From NCBI GenBank assembly GCA_018524725.1, contig JAEUWP010000118.1:79407-143406 (forward strand): 64,000 bases of DNA. The letters are read 5' to 3'. Position 1 is the first letter of the stretch. Each line of letters opens with the position of its first letter. The notes beneath the pieces were generated by a model, which saw nothing but the letters and a program-made list of their open reading frames with translations, was not told where the DNA came from and ran no database searches. Positions 1-11,001 of the stretch are shown one piece after another. The stretch is from Podaxis mareebaensis. Its lineage: Eukaryota > Basidiomycota > Agaricomycetes > Agaricales > Agaricaceae. A program made the position numbers and the translations under genes.

Positions 1-2310
1 AAGGTCCGAGGCTATCTCTGTGTATCCGTCCTAACGGTCCCCTCGGGTCCCAAGGTGACGCCGTAATTATATACAGACCACGAGGAAATTTGACCCTCTC
101 CTGCGCTCCGTAGTCATGTTGAGGACGTCGTGAGCGTGCCGTTGAGGTTAATCATTCAAGTGGGGTTGAAGAAGCCCGAGCTCGCTATGGTCGTCTGACG
201 GGGCGATGCTAAGATCAACATGCCTCGTTCAAAATTGTATCATTGGCCGTGCTTGTGATATTGTCGCGCGCAGCGCTGTCGTCAAGAAGAAAAAGGCGAT
301 GTGGAATATTTGGTCCTATGCGGATGGGTCAGGCCACCTTTCTGGGTTCCGAAAACAGTGGAGGAGCATCTGTAATTATCCCCATTTCAGTTTTGAGAAC
401 TGGTTCATTACCTTGTCGAACTGTTTGTTGCTCCCATTCGGAAGTTGTGTCGTCATTAGTTATCACCTGAGTAGTAGTGATTCCTCTCTTGCTTACTTGT
501 TCAGTTGGTTGATTGAATAGGTGAGATTTGATAGCGTGTGCTGCGACTTGGAGCAAGAATTGGCCCGTTGTTCATCAGTCGATGGACTTAAACGGGTTGT
601 TCTTGCTGCTTCGGTGACTGTATGATACAGTGTCACCTGATTCCTTGTCGATTCCGACAATCACGTATGGTCTTTCCAGTTGTAGTGGGCGATGAACTAG
701 GTACCTGGCGGTGTGTTGGTTTTCGCATAGGTTGATTTATCTCCATTTCATTCGCTTCGCGAAGGTGGGTGTAACCAAACTCCTGATAAGTGGAAGATGA
801 TCGACGCAGACTGACCGTAATTGTCTCGCCGGTGATCCAATGATTGCAAGGTTATGGGAAGATAACAAACAGCGAAAGTGTTTGAGTGCTAACGCCTTTC
901 AATGCGCTGGGGTAAGCGATCATGATGGCATTTCAGCTGATGAATGGTTCTCACCCGTGTTGCCCGTTCTCGAAGACAAGGCGGCCCCGTTTGGAAGTGT
1001 TGGAAGACAAGCATCATGCTCAGTAAACAACAAAGGCGGCCGCCATCAGACCAAGACGAAACGGGAAGAAAGGAAGCTGCCTGGAGACGTGCAGTCTAGA
1101 AACCGGCTCGGAAGTCAGATCGCTGATGGAGGGGCGTGCGTAGTTCGAGCTCAGTAGCGAGAGAACGATATGGCGTTCGGGAGAACCTTGATCTACATAT
1201 ATGTCATCTGTTTAGTTGTTTGGTTGGTTCTTGGATAGAACGTCGTATTAGGTCCATTACGGCAAGGCTCAAGTTCCGGGATTCGGTGATAGCATGTCGA
1301 AAGGGCCAAGGAAGGGCTGAGATTGGGCGGCTAGATTAAGTTAGTCAAAATTGCAAGGTGTTCGCTGGGGTTCGTGACGGTTTTTTCGAACTGTGGGTAT
1401 TCTTGGGACTGATCAGAGGTAATTTGAAAGGAAGGTGGAGACCTTGGGGGCTCTTTGGGAGTGTATTTTTGGGTTATACCACGATGAGACGAGCAAATTC
1501 TAGTAGAAGACCGCCGGTGCCACAAGGTATGTGTACCTGCGCAGCTGGAAGCGATGAGTGACAGGTGTTGGCAAGTTCGGGGGGCCGGGCAGCTTGAAGG
1601 ATATATTATTGGCCTAGACTTGTGAGTACTTATGTGATGCAATGTGCTGTACTCGACAGCTTCAATGTATGTATCGCGTCCGAGTCGTGTGTATATTTTG
1701 CGGTTTCCCGGAGCTGATAACAGCATCCCGCGAGTATTGCTCCCTGGTCTGTCCGGATGGGCTGAGCAGGAGCGCCAATCTAAATTGAATGCCAACTTTA
1801 TGCTCCATGCACCACGGACTTTTCTGTTTACCGCCTCGAGCGAGCCCTGGCAGGCCTAGACCACGAGAGGTCTCATAAGGAAAGGATGGGTGGCCACAAA
1901 CAACACAATTAAGAAATGCGGACCGTCGCTATTGGTTCATGCCCTTTTCTAACGCTGACTGAGGGCAAGTTAGTCGGTATCATCACATGCCAATGGAAGA
2001 GGAAGCATCAATCACGTCGGAAGAGTGGCTGTACAGAAGCGCATGTCTGGTCAGCCGTTCCAACAACGATCGAATAGAGACACGCCAATGTGGCTGCTCT
2101 ACGAGGAAAGGAGATCAGGAGTTGAATCGATCATCAAGGTTTAGCCCTGCTGTACCTTCCCAGGAAGACAACTAAGAGCAGAAGATGGCCAGTAACGAAC
2201 CAGATAAAGTTCATTATGGCTCGAGCTATGTAACAGCATCGCAGTAGGTCCCAACAGCAGGGATAACAGGAACAAGGAAAGTAACGTATCAATCAAAGCA
2301 GAGCAGTCCA
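1..2310. other. Gene-free stretch, nothing recognised
   Basis: I see no ORF with recognisable domains, no convincing exon chain and no RNA gene. The longest open frame (minus strand, 1331-1795, 154 codons) has no hydrophobic or motif pattern of a known family and is probably chance. The part next to 2311 should hold the 3' UTR of the minus-strand ATG27 gene. Confidence 0.5.
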
Positions 2311-3791
2311 TCATAATCCAGCTGCATGCTTGTTAGCATCCTGACTTCGAGCATCAGCTGCATTTGTGCCCCTAGGATCCGACGTGACGGAGGCATTAGG
2401 GATTGATCCTCTGTTGCTTGGGGCCGTTGTTGCAGAGGTCGATGGAGGGGGTTTAACTTGCTGCAACTCCTCACCTTCCTCCTCCTCGTCATCTAAGAAG
2501 AATTCTTGTTCCTCCTTTGTTGGACCTCTGCTGCCGAGATCCACACGTCGCGGCACAAATTGAGGAAGTGACTGCTTAGGTGGAAGAGGTGGCGGCGGAG
2601 GCGAGTTCGGAAACGCTTGTGTTTGCTGCGTTTCGGCTCGCGTTTGTGTGTGATGAGAGACTGGATTCGTATTAGGTTGTGATGCTGAGCGACTGAAGGT
2701 TGGTTGGGGTCTGACGAAGTTGTTACTTGTGTTGATGTTGAGGTCTTCGCTTGCTTGAGTATGATGGCTGACTGGATTCGTTGATTGTGGCCGTCCGGAG
2801 GTATATGGCAAACCGCTTCCAGCCCCGCCAATATTGTAAGCAGCCATAATATCCTTTATCCAATCCATGGCTTCACGAGCGTGATATTTCATGCTTTCAA
2901 TAGAAAATTGGGGTATTTGGTCGAAGCCGCGGAGTTGCAGGACATATCGGTTATACAACGTGCCCAGCACGGTGTAGGTCATGAGGAGAATGAGCACCCT
3001 ATAGGGAGGACGTAAAGCACAATTAGGGTAATATAAGGGCGATTGGCTTACAAGACAGCTATCATAGCAAAGAAGCCCCAGACTCCACCGTCTTCGCTAG
3101 TCGGGCAAGCAAACTACCCTTGGGTTAGAATATGTGGATCATTGCAATAACACAAGGTTATCTTACGTGTGTTTTCCATTCAATAAAGTAGGCACAGGCA
3201 ACCTCATCATCTCCAGGTGGCAGTTGTCCAAGGAGACGGGGTTGTCCCGGACCAAATATTGAGGTGTCACAGACGAATTCGATGATAGCTGAAGCCTTAA
3301 GATCAAAACTCGACCCGTCGGGTGTTACTTTGCAACGAGACCCATCGGAGAGAACAAGCCGTGGTTTCGAATCCACAACGGAAAGAGTAGTGTTGACCTT
3401 ACTAAGTCCCAGTCATCTCTTCAGCATGATAAATGCAGCGACATCGTGAAAAACCCACCCAAGCGAGAAATCTCCACGACTTTTACGCACAAAGGCAGCT
3501 ACTTCATCGGGTTTGATGTCATCCTTAAGCCCATAAAGCTCGGTTGTTACGCTTTGGCACACATTGACACCAAGCATGTTTCCACCCGGGGTCTTTAGCT
3601 CGAAGTCCTTCCTGGGGAGCATGCGTGGTCAGACGACCTGAAGTTCGCGTGGCTAACACCATAACGGCCCACCTTCCCTTGAGATTATTGAGGTCATAGT
3701 ATTTCCCATCTGCGTGAACCGTGCATGGTTTTTCTTCTGCAGATACCAGAGCGATAATTGGCAATAGGAGAGAGAGTAGTATCCGACGCAT
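2311..3791 (-). CDS. ATG27: Atg27-like autophagy/trafficking type I membrane protein
   Basis: Predicted 418 aa, five exons: 3791-3673, 3611-3459, 3401-3167, 3113-3052, 2998-2311 (sum 1257 nt, in frame). The start is the first ATG and gives a signal peptide (hydrophobic residues about 5-17, then VSAEEKPC). The lumenal part (about 19-178) carries the spaced cysteines of a mannose-6-phosphate-receptor-homology fold. One membrane helix follows (about 180-203), then YNRYVLQLRGFDQIPQFS, a signature shared by Atg27 and cation-dependent M6P-receptor-like proteins. Atg27 cycles between Golgi, endosome and vacuole and helps Atg9 vesicle traffic in autophagy (family knowledge). The cytosolic tail is about 215 residues, rich in Pro/Ser/Thr/Gln with a run of prolines, longer than in yeast Atg27 (271 aa in total). 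It is transcribed divergently from the complex I gene. Confidence 0.85.
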
Positions 3792-3929
3792 ACCCGAGTT
3801 ATCCAGGAGAGCTAGCTGATGTCACGCCGCTGTGGGTTGTTACGGTGACTCTTCTCAGACCGTCACGCTATGTTGTCACGCAGACCCGCCGGATTCCGAA
3901 CACGGCGTCCAACGTCTTCCACAACAATC
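3792..3929. promoter_or_regulatory. 138-bp divergent promoter ATG27 / complex I 49 kDa
   Basis: The two start codons, at 3791 on the minus strand and 3930 on the plus strand, lie back to back with only 138 bp between them. The interval must therefore hold both core promoters and both 5' UTRs. No clear TATA box is visible on either strand, which suits housekeeping genes. Shared regulation is an inference from spacing only. Confidence 0.55.
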
Positions 3930-6005
3930 ATGGCATCCCTCTTCCTGCGCTCTCTGACGCGCTCGGCGAAGACACCCACCGCGTCGCGACTACTTCAGCG
4001 TAGTCTTGCGACCTCAAGCATCCGTCGGCTCGAGCAGAAGACACAGGATGTTAAGACATCGTTTGACTATCATACCGTGGAGGATTTGCAGGGTATGTCG
4101 GCCCAGGAAATTTTGGCTGAGCCGGGCACAAGAGAAGATGCAAAGATGAGGCACTTTACTGGTATGCTTTTTTCTGATGCTTTCTGCGCGTTATTCTGAT
4201 ATGCGGATTCCACAGTTAACTTCGGGTTGGTGGAGTCATTGAGTTTGCGATGTGTTGGCACCATGGTCTCACATACACCTCCAGTCCCCAGCATCCTGCC
4301 GCACACGGTGTGCTACGTATGATTCTTGAGCTCAATGGTGAAGAAATTCTGCGGGCAGACCCTGTATGTCCTTTTATTTCGAGAGAACAATCCGAAGTCC
4401 TGATAAACGCTAGCACATTGGCCTTCTCCACCGTGGTACAGAAAAGCTTATCGAATACAAAACTTACATTCAAGCCCTTCCATACTTCGATCGACTGGAC
4501 TATGTGTCCATGAGTGCGTCCCAAGCTTGTGCAAGTGCCGAAGACTAACAGTTGTATAGTGACCAATGAGCTCTGCTATTCCCTTGCCGTCGAAAAACTT
4601 CTGAACATTGAAGTGCCTGAGCGTGCTCAATGGATCCGAACCATGTTCGGCGAGATCACTCGTATCTTGAACCGTGAGTTATCTGTTGGACACCGGTATC
4701 ACGCATTGAGACAAATCACTCACTGTTTGAATAGACCTCATGGCCGTCTTGACCCATGTTATGGACGTTGGTGGTCTCACTCCTTTCCTGTGGGGTTTCG
4801 AGGAACGTGAAAAGCTGATGGAATTTTACGAACGTGTATCGGGTGCCCGTCTTCACGCAGCATACGTTCGCCCAGGAGGTGTCGCGTTTGATCTCCCTCA
4901 CGGTTTACTTGAGGATATTTTCAAATGGGCGACTCAGTTCGGGAGCAGAATAGACGAAATTGAGGAGGTCGTCACCGGGAATCGTATCTGGAAAGAACGG
5001 ACAGTCGGCGTTGGTGTTGTGACGGCGAAACAGGCTTTGGACTACAGCTTCAGTGGTGTCATGTTGCGCGGAAGTGGCGTTCCCTGGGACCTAAGGAAGA
5101 TCGCTCCTTATGACAAATATGCTGAGGTTAGCCTTTTCCTCAAGGGTCTAGCTTAATGCCTGATGATGTTTTGTAGGTCGAATTCGACATTCCGGTTGGT
5201 CGGAACGGTGACTGCTATGATCGTTACCTTTGTCGAGTCCAAGAAATGCGCGAGAGTCTACGCATCATCTCACAGGTATACTTATATATAGATCAATGAA
5301 CCCTGAATTGACCATTAAGTACAGGCTTTGAACAAAATCACACCCGGCGCTATCAAAGTTGATGATTACAAGTTAGTGCCACCGCCGCGTGCATCCATGA
5401 AAGAGAGCATGGAAGCTTTGATCCATCACTTCAAGGTGCGTGATGATTTCGGCCAGCTGGTTCCCCCATTGACCACCCTACCCGGGCAGCTCTTCAGTGA
5501 AGGTTACTCGGTACCACCTGGTGAAACTTACAGCGCCATTGAAGCGCCTAAGGGGGAGATGGCTGTCTACTTGGTCTCGTATGTCTGGTGTCGATGTCTT
5601 CGCCACGTTGATTGGTACTGACGATATGTTAGCGATGGTACCAACCGACCATACAGATGTAGTATCCGAGCCCCGGGCTTTGCTCATCTTGCTGGCTCAG
5701 ATTTCATGATGAGACGTATGTGCAGGAACCTATCTATATATTTCCCCGCTAACTAATGCCTTTCCCATAGATGTCAGACGCTTTCGAACGTTCCATACTT
5801 CTTTACTGATGCGCTTCTTTTCTCTAGCACATGCTTGCGGATGCTGTCGCTATCATTGGTACTATGGTGAGTGACAATTCGAAGTATTTTTACCATCCGA
5901 TCGTGACCATCGTACACATGTAGGATCTGGTATTCGGGTACGTTTCGAAAACTTCAAGTATGGGTATATCCTTAACACGTATCTTGCAGCGAGGTGGATC
6001 GGTGA
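3930..6005 (+). CDS. NADH:ubiquinone oxidoreductase 49 kDa subunit (NDUFS2/Nuo-49)
   Basis: Predicted 459 aa, 14 exons: 3930-4161, 4216-4225, 4285-4363, 4414-4513, 4560-4673, 4735-5126, 5177-5275, 5325-5435, 5490-5578, 5633-5715, 5771-5772, 5828-5866, 5924-5937, 5990-6005 (sum 1380 nt, in frame). The protein starts with an Arg/Ser-rich mitochondrial presequence (about residues 1-38). It then follows the family closely: [40 protein letters not shown] and TGNRIWK-like segments, [14 protein letters not shown]-type loop, [23 protein letters not shown] and the terminal VFGEVDR. This is the quinone-site core subunit of respiratory complex I in the mitochondrial matrix arm. The gene is unusually fragmented, with exons of 10, 2, 14 and 16 nt; the 2-nt exon is discussed under findings. 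Splice sites are GT-AG throughout. Confidence 0.93.
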
Positions 6006-7702
6006 ATCATATAGAATATCTCACTTTTTGTCAAGAAGCCGTTACCAATTTAATTCTCTCTTCATATTGCGAAGTATACGCAAACTCAATGTACCCCAGT
6101 GAATCATCTACCTCCAAGAGCTTCTTCCGCTGTCATCGTAGCACTCCCGAACTTGCTCCGACTCCAGTAGCCACTTGTTGAGCGGTCTTACTATTCGGTC
6201 TTTCTCGAAGAAACCCTCATTATATGAACGTCAACTCCGCGGCATTGGAACAAGTTGTTATTGCGGTCCTGTGCCACATCCCACTTCAAAGCGTTCCGAG
6301 TCGGTTTCCTCTAATGTTACGATGATCTCGACTTGGATCTTTTGTAGGCGCAACCGAAGGACATTTGGTATGCTCAGTCTTTTAGTTAGTCTGCTAAATG
6401 TAAACGTTCACGACGACCCTGGACGAGTTAATCAGCCCGTTAGAATATTCTAGTGACCAAGGAAGGCCGGCTCGAAAAACTGGTCATCCCAGGCGCAACT
6501 CAAGTAGGATCCCCATGCGTTTTGTATGCTCTTAATTATGACCAGCGCCTAAGTCAACGCCCTATGGATATCCGAGGGGACCGCGGAGTGGCAGATCCAC
6601 TGTTAAGAGTACGAGATATACCGTTTCGAGCCACATATCATATCATTCCTCTAGTAGTCGGATACTACAGGGTGAGGCTAATGCCGGAGCTGGCTTGACC
6701 AACTGGATCGGGAATTACAGGTCCCCGCCCGCTGCTCAACAAGCAAAAAAGGACGACGCCACATTGTCACGAAGTCGGTTGCACCCTTAATCTCGAAGCT
6801 ATTTAGCAAGTTTCATGGTGTATCAAAACTCGGAATTCAGGAATGTGATTGAATGGGAAGCAGTTCAAGAAACTGAGTCGCCGGGCTAACAATTAGGAGC
6901 CCCGTACCCTTGTTGAAACGACTGGCTCGAATGACGTTGTTAATAGCGCATATTGCGTAGTTCTATTCACGCCATCCAGTTCCAATGGTCTGAGCCCGCG
7001 TTTCGAGGGCGTTTCGAGATGAGTTCATCAGCTCGAACCATTATTGTAGTACGTCTTCGGCCATGAGGCAATATTCTTGCTGTTGAGGAGCTATCGCAAC
7101 CAGGTTTCATGTGTTCGGGAGGTTAAATTTTCTGATTGAGTCCGGAGAGAGCGAATAGAAGGCTGTGGTCTGTTGCGTGCTGTAGACTCTGCTGTAATAG
7201 CCGGTCAGGAGCGCTAGTGAGCGGTCGCAAGGAGGTCGCCAGTCTCAACCGAGCTGTGCATCTGTCTCAGTCATCAAATTCTCTTTGCAACGTGGAAGAC
7301 TTATCGCGGATGTAAGGTTGATGAGTTTACAGCACACTACATATGCTGTTTGATAGTCGGTGGACGAACAGAAGAGTACTTTGGAACATTTCTCGTGCGA
7401 AGTTCAGGTGAAATTCAACGTGAATATTTGAATGGTGGCTTGAAACTCCGCCGAGCTATTCAACCTGCAGTGGTCGCGAATAAGCAACAAATAAATATGA
7501 TATCGTAAGGCAAGGCGGATCCACGACCCCGACAAGTTCGAAGATTGGCGCTACGAATTCAACGGGCAGTACCTGGCCGCATTACATGAAAGACGGAAAG
7601 TCGTGAACAAATAACCGTACAGGGTGACACCATTACAAACAGAAGACATCACATACGGACGTCCAGTGGCATCGGGTGGCATCTTCATCACCACCTCCCA
7701 CA
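6006..7702. other. 1.7-kb gap, no supported gene
   Basis: Several open frames of 60-92 codons occur but none shows a domain, a conserved motif or a workable exon chain. The first part should contain the 3' UTR of the complex I gene and the last 100 bases or so the NIF3 promoter. No transposase, reverse transcriptase or long repeat was recognised. Confidence 0.45.
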
Positions 7703-8954
7703 ATGTCCAACGCTTTTCTCAGGCACGTATGTCTTTCCATGGAAAAAATAGCACCATTGCGGTTGGCAGAAAAGTGGGATAATGTAAGTTTTAGATTCCC
7801 CTGTCTGTCATGTATCTCATCTCATGATTCCAGGTCGGTCTACTCTTAGGTACGCACCACAGCGCCAAATCTATAACCTCATGTTATCAAATTCTTTTGA
7901 TGTTTTACGGCTCTAATCAGAATCCCCTGTTCACAAGCCGAATCGAAGACGCGTCCTGTTAGCAATCGAGTGCGTACTTCGTGTGGTTCAACGCGGAATG
8001 AGGAGTGAATTTCGCCACCCTGCCGCAGCCTGACCCAATCAGTCTTATCAGAATCATTGGAAAAAGAAGCTTCGGTGATTGTGGCTTATCATCCTACCAT
8101 CTTCAAGGGCTTGCAATCAATTACACTCGCAAATCCACTGCAAGCATCACTGTTGAAGTGCGCAGCAGAAGGCGTTTCGGTCTACAGCCCCCACAGTGCG
8201 TTAGACTCGGTATGGGGTGGAATCAACGACTGGCTTGCTGAAGGGCTGATGGGAACGAGGGAAAGCGGAGAAGTCAAACATCTTGTGGGAGAAAAGCTCC
8301 ACCCTAGCACCGGACTGAGTGAGGGCGGCGAGGGTCGTCTGGTGACGCTTCATGAACCGATTGGCTTCGACAGACTGGTGGAGAGGGTGAAATTGCATTT
8401 GAAGCTCTCACAACGTTAGTCTTCTCTCCATCGCATTGGCTTTTCGTTTTTCTGATGGGCTCACCTTGTCTTTACCGATACCATGGCGTCGCGTCGGCGT
8501 TTCACCAGTTCAAGTTGGTTACCCCGCAACGGCTGAATCCCGATCATCTTGCATACGTACTATCGCCATTTGCGCTGGCTCGGGTGGGTCTATGCTGGGC
8601 GGGAAGGAGGCAGATGTATACCTCACGGGGGAAATGTCCCATGTAGGTCCTTCGACATTCACACAAGGCATACTTATCTTCATTGTACTTAACTTCGCGA
8701 TCTTAGCATGAGGTTCTAGCTGCTGTTGCTGCAGGAAAGCACGTCATACTCTGTAAGTCCACTACATAAATTTCACCTAATCATTACTCAGGTCTGCGTT
8801 AGGTGGACATGACAATACCGAACGCGGATACCTTCCGATATTGGCCAGCAAGCTGCTTTCTGAGCTTCGTAACCTACGAGCCAGCAGCCAGGAGCCTGCG
8901 GATGTCGAGGTTGTTGTAAGCCAGGCAGATAAACACCCCCTCCGGTTTGTATGA
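7703..8954 (+). CDS. NIF3-family (DUF34) dinuclear-metal protein
   Basis: Predicted 287 aa, seven exons: 7703-7783, 7834-7849, 7921-7969, 8029-8414, 8509-8642, 8707-8752, 8803-8954 (sum 864 nt, in frame). The N-terminus carries the family signature PLRLAEKWDNVGLL. The metal-binding motifs are VAYHPTIF (His), YSPHSALDS (His and Asp), the central SGGSMLGG...DVYLTGEMSHHEV block and GHDNTERG near the end (His and Glu). NIF3/YbgI proteins bind two metal ions and resemble GTP cyclohydrolase I type 2; their cellular role in fungi is not settled (yeast Nif3 interacts with Ngg1). Length fits the family. Exon 2 is only 16 nt. In the intron before exon 7 the acceptor at 8802 was preferred over an upstream CAG because only it restores CGHDNTERG. 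Confidence 0.88.
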
Positions 8955-11001
8955 TGAAACCGATTGTCGAGCCTAATTCTACCCGTGGGGGGATTTTAGT
9001 TGAATCAAAAATATCCACGCTACGCTCCCAGCTTGCATTTCGTCATACTTGCTGATAGGTAGCCTATGGAAAATTCGTCAGTCCTAATCAGAGTGGGGAG
9101 CAAGCTTCAATCTAAGATGATCCGTCCCGCTACATGCTCTGACTCAGTTGGACCTTCAGCTGGAAAAATTTCGTGGCTAACAACCGGTGCACCAATGGGT
9201 CTGTTGGGCAGAAGGGTTACTGCCATGCATGCAAGAGGCGTGTAGTGGTACCTTTGCACGGGGGCCCAGGCCAGGCTGGAAGTACACCCTTCCCAAGTTG
9301 CTTTGGTTTGTGAGCGCGACAGGCCGGTGCACAGGCCGTCAGCCTGGCGCGAATAATGAATATTGAAGGTTGTCTGTTCCTTTCATCGAGCCCCAAAGTC
9401 TCGAGCAGCCTGGAATAATCGTCTAGGCAGACCTTTTCTCGAAGATTGGTGTCTGTTGCCTAGTAACATACTGGTACCTCGTAGTCTCGTCCTAAACCCG
9501 CTCGTTTGAATGAGTGCCTTCAACAATCATGATCAAGCTTCCGAAGTGGGCTCGTCCTGGTATTAATGTGGTTACGACGCCACGTATCTTCATATTTCCT
9601 AAAAGTGGCGGTCAGGATACTATTTACGATGCCGAGGTGGAACTTCGGGTTTGAAGGAGAGAAAACGTCCAACTAAGTGAGAGTTAGATGGGGAAGAAGA
9701 CAGAGAAGTATTTGTACGATGACCAAGCGTGAGGGATCAAGCTGGTCAAGGGTGAGGGTGGCGTGGTGCCGGCTGGTGGCTTTCGTCGATGTCGGCCGGT
9801 CGATAAGTGTTCCTTTGTGGACGAGTCCCTGAGAGAAAGGTACCAAAAAGGGGGTGGCAAAGGATATGGAGCCGGTCATTGAAGAATTGCAAGACCACGT
9901 TGCGCATCTCTTCCGAGCAAGATATGTGCCACTTGAGAAGAGAGCTCATTCGGAGCACCAGTTCTTTGGATTCATCATTGTTCTTGACCGCGTAGGACAA
10001 TTTCTGTTGTGGCGTTGCTTTGTATGATAGGCGTGAATTAATAGCAGCAGTGTAAGATACTACCCCAGAAACCATGCGTCTTCGGGTTCTGATCCTAGGT
10101 GATATTCTTGACAGAGAAAATTGCCCAACTGTTGCAATCACATTATTTCAGGTGCGGGAGGAACACCTTAGAAGGCTAGGACCATCACCAGAATCGTTGA
10201 AACGTTGAGGCCTTGAGGCCTGGGAAAGTGACAGTGTTGGAAGTTATTTCCGAGCTGCTTGGACGTGATGACGGAAGAACTTCCTTTGCGCCTCACAAAC
10301 TGTGCGACGAGAAAATATAGTATAATCGGGTCTAGAACGATGGAGGAAGAACAGAAAAAAGGGGGGTGTTATGATTGATGAACACGTTCAAGCTTCCTGG
10401 CACGAGTTGGAGAAGGATCACGGTCGGCATGGTGTCGTGGATACAGTGAAACCAAGTATGAACTAGTGAAGACGGTCATATACTTGTTGCGCAGCCTCTG
10501 TGAGCGGCGGAGATGGGAATTAGATCGCAGTTGATGCAGTTGATAGGGTAAGAGAGGAACGGGCAATTTTTTCATGTTTCGGTGACTTACTCGACCCATG
10601 GGTGAGTCAAGTGACACAGCTATCTCATTGTTCTTGCTCAGTTAGCGTAAAGAATTATGGCTATGGACGTAAGGTGTCTGGTCAAAGAATTCGGCGGTGC
10701 ACAATCGCATCAAGATAGTCGTATTCATGCCACCGCACTTGCGAGATGATGCTGTAGACTCGGGAAAAGCGTTGCGTTGCATACGAGGAAAGGGATCTGG
10801 GGATTTTAACTGATCGTGCATAATTATTGGGCTGTGAGATTGTCATTTCAACCACATGGGCTAACCCAGTGCAAATGCTTAGGGGCCTTCGTTAAAACTT
10901 GTTCATAATTATCGGTCACGTGGTGGTTAAACGCCACCAACCGCGACTACGCGTTTGGGCGTTCGTTGACTTTTCCCTAACTGCGCTGCCCTAGGATCTG
11001 C
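8955..11001. other. 2-kb gene-poor gap
   Basis: No complete gene is supported. The only segment with a protein-like pattern is the minus-strand stretch around 9746-10141, listed separately. The last 150 bases should include the promoter of the TPX2-like gene; the immediate upstream sequence has no obvious TATA box. Confidence 0.4.
9746..10141 (-). pseudogene. Possible relic of a helical adaptor (MLKL-N-terminal-like) domain
   Basis: An open minus-strand frame contains a segment of about 45 residues starting near position 9995 (AVKNNDESKELVLRMSSLL and onward) with the spacing of the four-helix adaptor domain found at the N-terminus of many mushroom NLR-, ankyrin- or kinase-type proteins. A possible intron (GTAGTATC... 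to ...CACAACAG) lies directly upstream of it. No partner exons with the rest of such a protein were found on either side, so if the match is real this is a fragment. The match is from memory of the general pattern, not an alignment, and could be chance. Confidence 0.18.

Noticed and set aside
1331..1795. 154-codon minus-strand open frame
   Set aside because: No motif, no hydrophobic pattern, no adjacent exons; likely chance.
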